A stretch of DNA of 28,236 nucleotides, from positions 1 to 28,236 of the IMG/VR virus record IMGVR_UViG_3300022693_000624; one strand, written 5' to 3'. This stretch comes from a virus. A model generated the notes under the pieces. That model worked only from the letters and a program-made list of their open reading frames with translations. It ran no database searches and had not been told where the DNA came from. This document shows positions 14,074 through 21,307 of the stretch, in pieces. The first letter of the stretch is position 1; each line of letters begins with the position of its first letter. A program made the translations under genes and the position numbers.

Positions 14074-14805
14074 TTAGTTGATAAGTGTCGCGCCAACAGC
14101 TGAGAAGTTAATTGTAAACAACTGCGTTCGTCCAATGCTGGTGTTAACCGTGAATTGCACTTGCTGAAAATTCTGCGCATTAATGTTTGCTTCAGCGCGG
14201 TATGAAAATATAGGGCTGGCGAAGTCATCGATCAATAATGTAAGGCCTGTAGTTACTGATGTGGTGCGGCTTGTGACTGTCTCGCCATCTTGTAAATAGT
14301 CAACAATAGAGAATGTGTAGTCGTTAATAGATCCGCGCGTGATCGTCTCGGTATCGCATGAGATAGGAGCATTGGGTGCGTCTTTGTAATAGCGAATCCA
14401 GTTTGGCCCGCGGAAGTTGTTGCCGCTGCCTCTGGCTTGTCTGCGAGGATGTCCAATAGGATTAGTTACGGATGCTCTAGCCGACCAATTAGACATACTT
14501 TGATTAGCTTGCATGCGCTGATCTGTCGTGACAACTTTGCCAAAATCTGGAGCCATTCTTACGCCCAAATTAATAGATGCGGCCCAAAAAAAAGGATTAT
14601 CGATTCCGCTTTCTGTCGCAGGGTCTGGCACATCTTCAAAGTTGAAAGAGGTGCATATATTCCGTGAGTCCAGCTCATAGGCCATGCTCTCCAAAACATC
14701 TAGAGCGTTTTCAACTTCATTAGGCTGAGGCTTGCGGGTCAACCCGCTGATTCTAAGCCATGAATAGGCCTTGTTAACAATGTCGCCCTTGGTCTTAGTC
14801 GGCAT
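14074..14805 (-). CDS. P22 gp4-like tail accessory protein with extra C-terminal domain
   Basis: 243 residues versus 166 in P22. The N-terminal part starts TKTKGDIVNKAYSWL and continues with NALDVLESMAYELDSR and GVRMAPDFG, matching gp4 (TKGDLV..., the LE-M helix, and RIAPDY). Residues about 120-150 contain the RRQARGSGNNF segment equivalent to gp4's C-terminal loop. From about 153 to 240 an additional all-beta domain is present with DYLQDGETVTS, TTGLTLLIDD and TVNTSIGRTQLFTINF, resembling small phage 'fiber-tail adaptor' proteins. It would bridge portal and gp10-like hub. Start ATG overlaps the upstream stop as TAATG. Confidence 0.88.
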   Translation of the reverse strand: MPTKTKGDIVNKAYSWLRISGLTRKPQPNEVENALDVLESMAYELDSRNICTSFNFEDVPDPATESGIDNPFFWAASINLGVRMAPDFGKVVTTDQRMQANQSMSNWSARASVTNPIGHPRRQARGSGNNFRGPNWIRYYKDAPNAPISCDTETITRGSINDYTFSIVDYLQDGETVTSRTTSVTTGLTLLIDDFASPIFSYRAEANINAQNFQQVQFTVNTSIGRTQLFTINFSAVGATLIN

Positions 14806-15017
14806 TATTTATCCCCTGATTTGACCGCTTTCTTAGCTGGAACTTTGATCGTCTTCTTAATTTCCTCAAGCACTAAATCAGCTTGCAGGGAGCTATCACC
14901 TTTGGATTCAACTGGCTTAACCTTGGGAGATGCTGAATAACCATGTCTAAGCATATGCTCTACAAACTCAGCTTTGACGCGCTCTTCTTGTCCGTCTTTA
15001 TATAAAATACAGCTCAT
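14805..15017 (-). CDS. 70-residue small protein downstream of coat
   Basis: Starts at ATG 15017 with GAGGT 7 nt upstream (an in-frame GTG at 15020 is less likely). It opens MSCILYKDGQEERVKAEFVE with a short strand and helix, then a linker and a Lys-rich tail (KKTIKVPAKKAVKSGDK). Similar short proteins with a 'LYKDG' opening occur next to head genes of many podoviruses and siphoviruses; role unknown. A stable hairpin separates it from the coat gene. Confidence 0.7.
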   Translation of the reverse strand: MSCILYKDGQEERVKAEFVEHMLRHGYSASPKVKPVESKGDSSLQADLVLEEIKKTIKVPAKKAVKSGDK

Positions 15018-15037
15018 CACTAAAACCTCAAATGAGT

Positions 15038-15055
15038 GGAGGCCCGAAGGCCCCC
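15038..15055 (-). terminator. UUCG hairpin after the coat gene
   Basis: In the minus-strand transcript: GGGGGCC-UUCG-GGCCUCC, a 7-bp stem (one G-U pair) capped by the very stable C(UUCG)G loop, starting 6 nt after the coat stop. No run of U follows, so it is more likely an attenuator or 3'-end mRNA stabiliser for the coat message than a full terminator. Confidence 0.65.
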
Positions 15056-15060
15056 GTAGA

Positions 15061-16341
15061 TTAGATTGTTACAGCAACACCTGCACGAGACGGGTCTTTC
15101 ATGGTTAAACCATACCATGTAAACAACCTATATCGCAGCGTTAAACCGGCCAATTCTGCATCGTAAATCATATACATATTAAGACCGTTGCTCATGGTTT
15201 CAGAGATAACTTTCATCCCGTCAAACTGTCCCATAAGCTCCATTGGTACATCACCACCAAGTACCTCGATAGCGTCAACATCCCAAAACAGGTTAGTCTT
15301 ATTAGTTGCTTGAGTATTGATACGCTCTATTGTTGCGCCACTAGTGATAGTAGTGTCAACGTTAGCATACGCCAGCTCAGTCACACTCAACGCACCGTCG
15401 TCAGCCGCAATAGGCTTGGGGAAGAACGTTAAAGAGGTTCCCGTAGGTTTGGCAACAACGGTAAACGTCATATCCTGACCTGTTGCGCTTTTATCAGCTA
15501 GGCCGAGAGACTGAATAGGCGTGCCGCCATTATCGATAGTGAACTTATCACCAATATCGTAGCCTGCCGATGCTGTTACCGCGATAGTTGCTACACGATA
15601 ATCAACGTTGGTCACGATGCTTGTGGATGGATCAACAGAACCGCCCTCAGGTGCAAACGAGGCCGAAGCTGTTGTAGTCGTGCTTACTGCTGCACCACCA
15701 GTTAGGACGGGATTAAACGAACCTACGAAAAGATCGAACTCAGCAACATTTGAACCGATTTGGCCAGTCTTCCACGTATCAGCAGGTTGGCCTTTAAGGG
15801 TTTGTCGTGAAGCCAAGTCCTGGCCAAACGTTTGATTATCCCGGTCATTCAGAACGAAACATCTACGAGTGTGATTGCCTTGACGCTCATTCATAAGAGC
15901 CTGAGCTTCCGAGATAAAGTCAAACCCGCTAGTAACATTTGACTCATAGTAAAGCGAGCCTGAGTTTTTAATAAGCTCAGCAATTCGCTTGTTCAGCTCC
16001 GTTGCTTGCTGCTTACCTGCCTGCTTGCCTCGACGCTCCCAGAATGTAGAATCTCTAAGGTTATCAATTCGTTGCTGTACGAAATCATTCGTTGGAGCGC
16101 CCAATACTGCCGGGTAGGTCTCCTCGATAATTTCCTGCTCTTGGCCTGTTAAGCTAAAGCCGTCCAATATTGGTGCGTGTTGTTGAACAGGTCGCCAAAT
16201 AACATTATTGGCGTTCTGCATGGTGCCAGGATCTGGCGTGAAAACATCAGTCTTATCGACTAACATCATTTGGTCTTCGTAAGTATCTAGAGCGTTCTCA
16301 AATAGAACCTCGGCGATCTTACCCGATGCTAAAGTGGTCAT
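15061..16341 (-). CDS. Major coat protein, P22 gp5-like
   Basis: 426 residues against 430 for P22 coat. Matching landmarks: NNVIWRPVQQHAPILDGF (about 44-61), NDFVQQRIDNLRDSTFWERR (about 84-103), the NERQGNHTRRCFVLND stretch, the inserted I-domain with VDYRVATIAVTASAGYDIGD and KFTIDNGG (about 246-272), FFPKPIAADDGALSVTELAY (compare P22 ITPKPVALDD), and TNLFWDVDAIEVLG. It has the HK97 fold with an insertion domain by homology, and assembles with the scaffold upstream. Ribosome site AAAGG precedes the ATG. Confidence 0.93.
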   Translation of the reverse strand: MTTLASGKIAEVLFENALDTYEDQMMLVDKTDVFTPDPGTMQNANNVIWRPVQQHAPILDGFSLTGQEQEIIEETYPAVLGAPTNDFVQQRIDNLRDSTFWERRGKQAGKQQATELNKRIAELIKNSGSLYYESNVTSGFDFISEAQALMNERQGNHTRRCFVLNDRDNQTFGQDLASRQTLKGQPADTWKTGQIGSNVAEFDLFVGSFNPVLTGGAAVSTTTTASASFAPEGGSVDPSTSIVTNVDYRVATIAVTASAGYDIGDKFTIDNGGTPIQSLGLADKSATGQDMTFTVVAKPTGTSLTFFPKPIAADDGALSVTELAYANVDTTITSGATIERINTQATNKTNLFWDVDAIEVLGGDVPMELMGQFDGMKVISETMSNGLNMYMIYDAELAGLTLRYRLFTWYGLTMKDPSRAGVAVTI

Positions 16342-16358
16342 AATATATTACCTTTAAA

Positions 16359-17384
16359 TTACCATTGACTAGTGTCAACACCCTTATGCTTAGCGGCTCG
16401 CTTGATACTTATGCGGGCCTGAACATCATTACCGGCTTTCTGATATTGCTTGTGGAATGTCCCAGATGGGCCACCACTTGCGCCTTCTCCGTCTGCCTTA
16501 GATGCTGGCTTGGGTGTTGTGCTTTTTCTTTTATTCGGAGAGGTTATGCTTGACTGTAGTGAGCCCAAAAATGCCGCTGCTGATAATCCACTTGGATCAC
16601 TTTGCATTAAGGCTTTAAGTCTACCAAGCTTTGCAGGGTTAACCCCCAGCTGGAACATCACCTTGTCGCTATCCTCTCCAGTTTGACTAAGTGTATTAAT
16701 AAGGCTGTCTGTGACTGAATCGCCTTGGCCGGGGAATATAGTGTCCATGGTTTGCCGTACTAAACTATCAGCTCCCAAGTACGCCTCTTCTGTGACCTTG
16801 CCGGATTCGACCAGCTTGTTCGCCCTATCGTAATGACCGTCTATAGCTAGCTTTAATGCAGACTGAGTTTTGTTCGCTTGGTCTTGCTGCTGAGTATTCT
16901 GGCTATGAGTCGCAAATCTTGCATCGATCTTCTTGTCATTCCAGTCATCAACTGCTACGTCATATGCTTCGTCGTCGAAGTCAAAGTCTTCCCGTTTTGG
17001 TCGGGCTGATACTTGACTTGGCGTTGCTACATTTCCGCTTGCCTCTAGCGCTTCAATCCTAGCCTTTAAAGCCTCGTTTTCATCCTTCACTACTCCAAGC
17101 TTGGCTTTTAGTTTGCGCCTTACTGAAGCTACTGCATGGTTAGGGACAAATCCGCCTTTCTGGTCATCTTCCGAGTTCTCTGCTTCCTCGGTTTGCATCC
17201 AAGCTTCTGGTGTTTCTTCTTCGGTAGGCTCTGTTACTACTTCGGCCTGCTCCGCTTCGGGCTCACTTGCTGCTTCGTCATTAGTAGGCTCTACTTCGGG
17301 ATTGATAACCTTTTCAACCACCTTGCCTTCCTCAACTACGTCAGCGTTTTCTGCTTTCAGCTCTTTCAGAGATAAACTTTCCAC
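16359..17384 (-). CDS. Scaffolding protein, P22 gp8-like
   Basis: 341 residues starting at GTG 17384 with GAGGA 9 nt upstream. The N-terminal third is extremely acidic (EEAENSEDD, runs of Glu/Thr/Pro), the middle is a helical coiled coil, and the C-terminus is basic with RISIKRAAKHKGVD, matching the scaffold helix-loop-helix that contacts coat. P22 gp8 is 303 residues. It catalyses procapsid assembly and exits before maturation. It sits between portal and coat in the conserved order, but is separated from the portal gene by the reversed cassette. Confidence 0.88.
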   Translation of the reverse strand: MESLSLKELKAENADVVEEGKVVEKVINPEVEPTNDEAASEPEAEQAEVVTEPTEEETPEAWMQTEEAENSEDDQKGGFVPNHAVASVRRKLKAKLGVVKDENEALKARIEALEASGNVATPSQVSARPKREDFDFDDEAYDVAVDDWNDKKIDARFATHSQNTQQQDQANKTQSALKLAIDGHYDRANKLVESGKVTEEAYLGADSLVRQTMDTIFPGQGDSVTDSLINTLSQTGEDSDKVMFQLGVNPAKLGRLKALMQSDPSGLSAAAFLGSLQSSITSPNKRKSTTPKPASKADGEGASGGPSGTFHKQYQKAGNDVQARISIKRAAKHKGVDTSQW

Positions 17385-17478
17385 TTAATATTCCTCGTCG
17401 TGTCAACGATAATCCGCATGTACCCATACGTAGGTGCGCTCTATTTTCCCGTAAAGCATCGGTAATGTGATTTTACTA

Positions 17479-17507
17479 TTGATAAGAATTAAAAGCAGTG
17501 TTAGAGT
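17479..17507 (+). promoter_or_regulatory. Sigma-70-like promoter of the reversed cassette
   Basis: TTGATA (17479-17484), 17-nt spacer, TAGAGT (17502-17507): 5/6 and 4/6 matches. It lies 40 nt before the first cassette gene at 17548, reads rightward into it and lies outside any coding region (the 163-bp gap 17385-17547). Confidence 0.6.
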
Positions 17508-17547
17508 CCCTTTTGCAGTCACCAGAATCACCAGAGGAGTTAGAGTA

Positions 17548-17880
17548 ATGTGTACCTATACAGCAAAAGACTTTAGACAAAAACACACTGCCAAGGCATA
17601 CCTTGAGGCCGCCACAGGCCATACGGTTATTATTAACAACGATAGATATAAGGGGTTAGTGTTTGAGCTGACCGCAAGACCTAGAGACCCATTGAAGGGC
17701 TCTGTAACAGTGTGCGGGGACGTGGTTGTTGATAATGATGGAATATATCACCAAGGGGAGCTGAAGGAGGGTGAGCTAACGCCGCTTTATAGTTTTGGCG
17801 ATTCCACAATCGAGACGGTTGGCGAAACGGCATTCGAAAGAGGTGAGGATTCAACTAACGGGGAAGAAGGCAATGATTAA
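17548..17880 (+). CDS. Reversed cassette gene 1, hypothetical (110 residues)
   Basis: Starts at ATG 17548, chosen because AGAGGAG lies 9 nt upstream; the frame is open to 17467 but without a ribosome site. Product begins MCTYTAKDFRQKHTAKAYLE, has strands around GHTVIINNDRYKGLVFELTA and GSVTVCGDVVVDNDG, and ends acidic. It would be a small soluble alpha/beta protein. No family recognised. Overlaps the next gene by 8 nt. Confidence 0.65.
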   Translation: MCTYTAKDFRQKHTAKAYLEAATGHTVIINNDRYKGLVFELTARPRDPLKGSVTVCGDVVVDNDGIYHQGELKEGELTPLYSFGDSTIETVGETAFERGEDSTNGEEGND

Positions 17881-18274
17881 TCTAGACGAGCTGGAAATAG
17901 TAAAGCAAATAATTGGAGACCTAAGCGGTGTAGGTATATGGGCAATGTTGGGCTTTATCGCCTACAAGCTGCTAAAGATCATATTCACATTCTGGGCTGC
18001 TATATGGCTTGTGAATAAGGTTGTAACAAAGTGGTTCGAATACATTAAGTCACCGCTCAATAAGAAAGAGTGCGAGGCCCTTGTAGATAAAGAGACGGCA
18101 CTATTGAAAAGACTTGATGCTTCTGAATACACACTATCAAGCGCTAAGAACGTGCACACACAGGAAATGGAAGCCCTCAAGATAACCATGCGTAATGTTA
18201 GACAAGAGGCGCAAATTAAGGTGGATCTATACAAGCACAAGTATGAAGTTATGACTGGTGAAAAGGATGCATGA
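17873..18274 (+). CDS. Reversed cassette gene 2, membrane plus coiled-coil protein (133 residues)
   Basis: Start ATG 17873 with GGGGAAGAAGG upstream; a longer frame to 17795 would lie inside gene 1. Residues about 19-48 are hydrophobic with two possible membrane passes (GVGIWAMLGFIAYKLLKIIF, then TFWAAIWLVNKVV). The rest, about 60-133, is a charged helix with ALVDKETALLKRLDASEY. The topology resembles holin-like or phage membrane effectors, but it is far from the lysis genes. Confidence 0.65.
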   Translation: MINLDELEIVKQIIGDLSGVGIWAMLGFIAYKLLKIIFTFWAAIWLVNKVVTKWFEYIKSPLNKKECEALVDKETALLKRLDASEYTLSSAKNVHTQEMEALKITMRNVRQEAQIKVDLYKHKYEVMTGEKDA

Positions 18275-18536
18275 CGGGCTTTTCGGAATTGGGCAGTTCT
18301 TACAGGGCGCGGCAGGCCCAGCAGGGAATGCCTTTAGGCGGGAACAAATGGCCGCAACTTATTGCGGACAGGATCAGGCAGCAGCTCTAGGAGCCGAGCA
18401 AGCAATGAGGGCGGGATCAGCAGGGCCAATGTTTGCCCAAGCTCCCCCAGAATCAAAGCTAGACATTCACTACAGAATGTCTACTCCAGCCTCGCTAGAT
18501 AACGACTATAAGGAGTGGAAAGACGATGCCAGTTAA
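18267..18536 (+). CDS. Reversed cassette gene 3, Gly/Ala-rich hypothetical (89 residues)
   Basis: Start ATG 18267 (GTG 18258 is an alternative); it overlaps gene 2 by 8 nt. The product MHDGLFGIGQFLQGAAGPAG... is rich in Gly, Ala, Gln and Met up to about residue 60, then ends with a conserved-looking YRMSTPASLDNDYKEWKDD. Low complexity; no family recognised. Followed by an 11-nt overlap into gene 4. Confidence 0.5.
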   Translation: MHDGLFGIGQFLQGAAGPAGNAFRREQMAATYCGQDQAAALGAEQAMRAGSAGPMFAQAPPESKLDIHYRMSTPASLDNDYKEWKDDAS

Positions 18537-18720
18537 AACAAGCAGGATACTATTAGGCGATATCAATGGCGAGGCTGTCTATGCTATCGGCCCATACGCT
18601 CAGAGAATAAGCGATATAGTTATGTCTCAGGCTAAGGAGATTAGAGAGCTTAAGGAGAAAGTCGTACTAAAGATGGCAAAAGATTTCGATAATGTATTTG
18701 ATGGTGAATATAGTGAATAA
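18526..18720 (+). CDS. Reversed cassette gene 4, hypothetical (64 residues)
   Basis: ATG 18526 with AAGGAG 10 nt upstream. Product starts MPVKTSRILLGDINGEAVYA, then a helix (SQAKEIRELKEKVVLKMAKD) and an acidic end. It looks like a small dimerising coiled-coil protein. Function unknown. Confidence 0.6.
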   Translation: MPVKTSRILLGDINGEAVYAIGPYAQRISDIVMSQAKEIRELKEKVVLKMAKDFDNVFDGEYSE

Positions 18721-18883
18721 ACACGAAAGAACGCTATGGATTTTAAAGCTAGAGAGCGAACACATAAAGCAAAAGAATGAGGGCAAAATGAGGAATGAGG
18801 CCTACAGGCGCACTGAGCGTAGAATTGTAGAAGCGGCGCAAATGGCCTGCCTTATACAGAGAGTGATGGTGCCAATACTATGA
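18713..18883 (+). CDS. Reversed cassette gene 5, basic helical hypothetical
   Basis: Probably starts at GTG 18713 (GGTGA 7 nt upstream; ATG 18701 or 18692 are alternatives) and ends 18883. Product begins VNKHERTLWILKLESEHIKQ and is a mostly charged helix with RRTERRIVEAAQ and a hydrophobic end. Overlaps neighbours by 8 and 4 nt. The positive charge could suit nucleic-acid binding or an inhibitor role; neither is shown. Confidence 0.5.
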   Translation: MNKHERTLWILKLESEHIKQKNEGKMRNEAYRRTERRIVEAAQMACLIQRVMVPIL

Positions 18884-19095
18884 TTGAATATAGAGTTATA
18901 TCAAACGATTGCCCGAGGAGCCTTGACCATTCCGTGAACGAAGCCATCAAGGATGGGTGGCGACCTATTGGAGGAGTCTCTACAGCTGTACGGAAGGCCG
19001 GGTGGCAGCAATACTGCAAGATGTACCAAGCTATGACAAGGGACTGCGACGCTGTAGAGTTGACGTTCATGGATATCGATAATGATGATAAGTAA
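18880..19095 (+). CDS. Reversed cassette gene 6, DUF1737-like protein
   Basis: 71 residues: IEYRVISNDCPRSLDHSVNE, AIKDGWRPIGGVSTA, then YCKMYQAMTRD. This matches the DUF1737 (PF08410) layout of 'Y.vv....p..Le..Vne.l.eGW.p.GGvs......yyQAM...'. These small proteins are widespread in phages and bacteria without known function. ATGA overlap with gene 5. Confidence 0.75.
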   Translation: MIEYRVISNDCPRSLDHSVNEAIKDGWRPIGGVSTAVRKAGWQQYCKMYQAMTRDCDAVELTFMDIDNDDK

Positions 19096-19255
19096 GCCCC
19101 ACATACAGTGGCACCAACCTTCAAAAAGATGGGCCTGCACGTCCTCAACCATTAATGTAGGCGGAAAGACTCCGATAGAAGCGTACAACTCATGGCGATA
19201 TCATCGCCGTCGTCGGGCAGAAAAAAACTACCTACTAACCCACAGCACCTCGTAA
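19082..19255 (+). CDS. Reversed cassette gene 7, short Trp-rich protein (57 residues)
   Basis: ATG 19082, overlapping gene 6 by 14 nt (second Met at 19085). Contains QWHQPSKRWACTSS and GKTPIEAYNSWRYHRRRR, the pattern of small phage proteins with a short beta hairpin holding a Trp/Cys and a 'TP..AY..W' helix. Its 3' end overlaps the portal 3' end by 21 nt on the other strand. Function unknown. Confidence 0.55.
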   Translation: MMISKPHIQWHQPSKRWACTSSTINVGGKTPIEAYNSWRYHRRRRAEKNYLLTHSTS

Positions 19256-21307
19256 TTTCAGGGTGTTGTCTATCTGCTTGCCAACCGTACTAACTTGAGT
19301 ATCTCTAATCTTAACGCCAGCTTCAGCCGCTTGAATTTGTACTTTCTGGCGGCCTGTTTCGGCTTCAAATTCATCCACTGCAATCTTATTGGCATCGTTA
19401 ACTTTGTCTTGTAGTGCTGCCTCGCCTTCCATCATTCTAGCCTGACCTTCCAGCATTAGAGGATCTTGCTGATTATCCTTCTCTTGTGCGGCTTGATCCA
19501 TCATGGCTTTTTCTTCATCAGTCTCAGGTGGTTTAACACCAGCTAAGATTAATTGCTTGCGGCCGTAATCTCTAAGATCCTTGAATAGCGAACCGTCTAC
19601 CAATGTAAGGTAAGTGTTCATTAACATGGTGTACTCAGGTGATCCGGGCATAGAACCATTAATCAGCTCCTTCAATTCCTCTTTGTTCTGCTCTTTGACT
19701 GACTCGAAGCTTGGGCCGATATCTGCGTAAACATCAAACGTCATAGATGTAACATCGTTGATAGTGCGAGTATTCATCGTGTCATAGTTCATTTCAGAGC
19801 TATTGATCATTTCTTTAGTGCGTGTTCCGTCAACCTTAACTAGCGCTACCTCTTGCTCTGAGTCATACACGTCACGAGCCATTGAGGCGTATACCTCACC
19901 ATCTCGACGTACTGCATGCTTGTGATTGTCTTGGTAAGTATAGCTCTGCATGTCTAAGCGTTTTTGCATAGACTGAATGGCTTTACCGCTCAAATCTGTG
20001 TCTGTGATATCGGCAGGTAAGCCAGCACCGGCAACGTCATCTACAGCGGCTCTAGTTTCCTGCATGCTCATCATTAGAGCTGGTGGAACTTCGGGTGCCT
20101 TGATGTATCCTACCGGGCCAACAGGCAAAGGATTTCCGTTAGCATCGTTAGCATTTTGTAGAGTGTAGGGCAGATTGTTATCAGAACCCGCAATCTCATA
20201 CATGTCCTCAAAGCCTTGGATCTGCTCAGCTGTAAAGATGGGCTTTTCTCTTGGGCTCATTGATACAATGTCAGCAAGGTAGGACATTTGGAAGTTACGT
20301 AAACGCTGTGGATCTTTAGCTAAGCGAATGATTCCTTCGTAATGCTCCTCGCCTTCAATGTGTGCCCGCTCTCCATACTGTGGAATAACAGGAATATGCT
20401 CACCGGGGATAATAGATTCTTCTAGAATCTCATCACCAGACGCAATATATTTTGTTACAACATAACGCTTAACCGTTCGCTCATTTGTTAGCTCGTAGGA
20501 GCCTTCCGCCATCTCGTCTTCATGATCGTCCATGTCTAATTCAGAGATAGTTTTTGATGCGCCAAACATGTCGGTAAATGTGTAGTACTTAATGTCCCGC
20601 TTTACGCGATGGTAAAAGCGAGTGACATAGATCTTGTTTGATTCAGATATCCAGGGGAATACATAGCTAATTTCAGGCGATTTGAATGAGTCGCCAGCGT
20701 TGCCAGACTTGATATCGTCCATATCACGGCCGGTTAGCTCGTGAACTAGATCTTTGTAGCCATCCTCAGAGTAACTTACCAAACAGCTTACATAGTTAGC
20801 ATCTGATTTATCTTTAAGCTTAGCGTTAGGGTCCCACATAACATTGTTGTTAGCTTCGAACAAAGGATAGCGTCGAATAACTTGACGATCATCACCAGCT
20901 CGATTGGTCTTGTACTCTGCTCGCAGCTCCCATGCACCCACACCACACACGACAGTTTCTTGACTAGCGTTCTGCTTGGCCTCTTGCGCTGTGTTGTTGC
21001 GCATATCAGAGCGATACATGCCGTCGATTAAATCAGCAGCACTGTCATTAGTGTCATCAATAGGATCGAAATCAACTTGTACAGGGTTTAGGACTAGATC
21101 TGTGAGTATTTGGCGTGTGGCTTTGCGGCATATATTAAACTCACCTCGAAAGCCTATATCTGACTCTTGTAGGTATGTGTCGTCCCACTGAGAAATGTAA
21201 GCAAACAACATATCATCGGCGGCTTTTAATCTCGTATCGTACCCACTCTGATAGGCCTTATCGTGCAGTTTTTTTAGATCTTCTAACGTAAGCTTTTCGT
21301 ACTGCAT
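19235..21307 (-). CDS. Portal protein, P22 gp1-like
   Basis: 690 residues (P22 portal 725). Early segment LRNFQMSYLADIVSMSPREK and TAEQIQGFEDMY near 345-370, with RNNTAQEAKQNASQETVVCG (about 97-116) and AGLPADITDTDLSGKAIQSM near 430-450, are typical of P22-type portals. The C-terminal 100 residues are a Gln/Glu/Ala-rich helix (MLEGQARMMEGEAALQDKV), matching the barrel region. It forms the dodecameric DNA channel at the capsid vertex, nucleates assembly and senses headful. Starts immediately after the large terminase stop. Confidence 0.93.
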   Translation of the reverse strand: MQYEKLTLEDLKKLHDKAYQSGYDTRLKAADDMLFAYISQWDDTYLQESDIGFRGEFNICRKATRQILTDLVLNPVQVDFDPIDDTNDSAADLIDGMYRSDMRNNTAQEAKQNASQETVVCGVGAWELRAEYKTNRAGDDRQVIRRYPLFEANNNVMWDPNAKLKDKSDANYVSCLVSYSEDGYKDLVHELTGRDMDDIKSGNAGDSFKSPEISYVFPWISESNKIYVTRFYHRVKRDIKYYTFTDMFGASKTISELDMDDHEDEMAEGSYELTNERTVKRYVVTKYIASGDEILEESIIPGEHIPVIPQYGERAHIEGEEHYEGIIRLAKDPQRLRNFQMSYLADIVSMSPREKPIFTAEQIQGFEDMYEIAGSDNNLPYTLQNANDANGNPLPVGPVGYIKAPEVPPALMMSMQETRAAVDDVAGAGLPADITDTDLSGKAIQSMQKRLDMQSYTYQDNHKHAVRRDGEVYASMARDVYDSEQEVALVKVDGTRTKEMINSSEMNYDTMNTRTINDVTSMTFDVYADIGPSFESVKEQNKEELKELINGSMPGSPEYTMLMNTYLTLVDGSLFKDLRDYGRKQLILAGVKPPETDEEKAMMDQAAQEKDNQQDPLMLEGQARMMEGEAALQDKVNDANKIAVDEFEAETGRQKVQIQAAEAGVKIRDTQVSTVGKQIDNTLKLRGAVG

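Noticed and set aside
15018-15020. GTG at 15020 as start of the small post-coat gene
   Set aside because: ATG 15017 is immediately after it and better spaced from GAGGT.
17101-17388. Ser/Thr-rich plus-strand ORF before the reversed cassette
   Set aside because: Antisense to the acidic scaffold N-terminus, which forces Ser/Phe-rich codons; no ribosome site.
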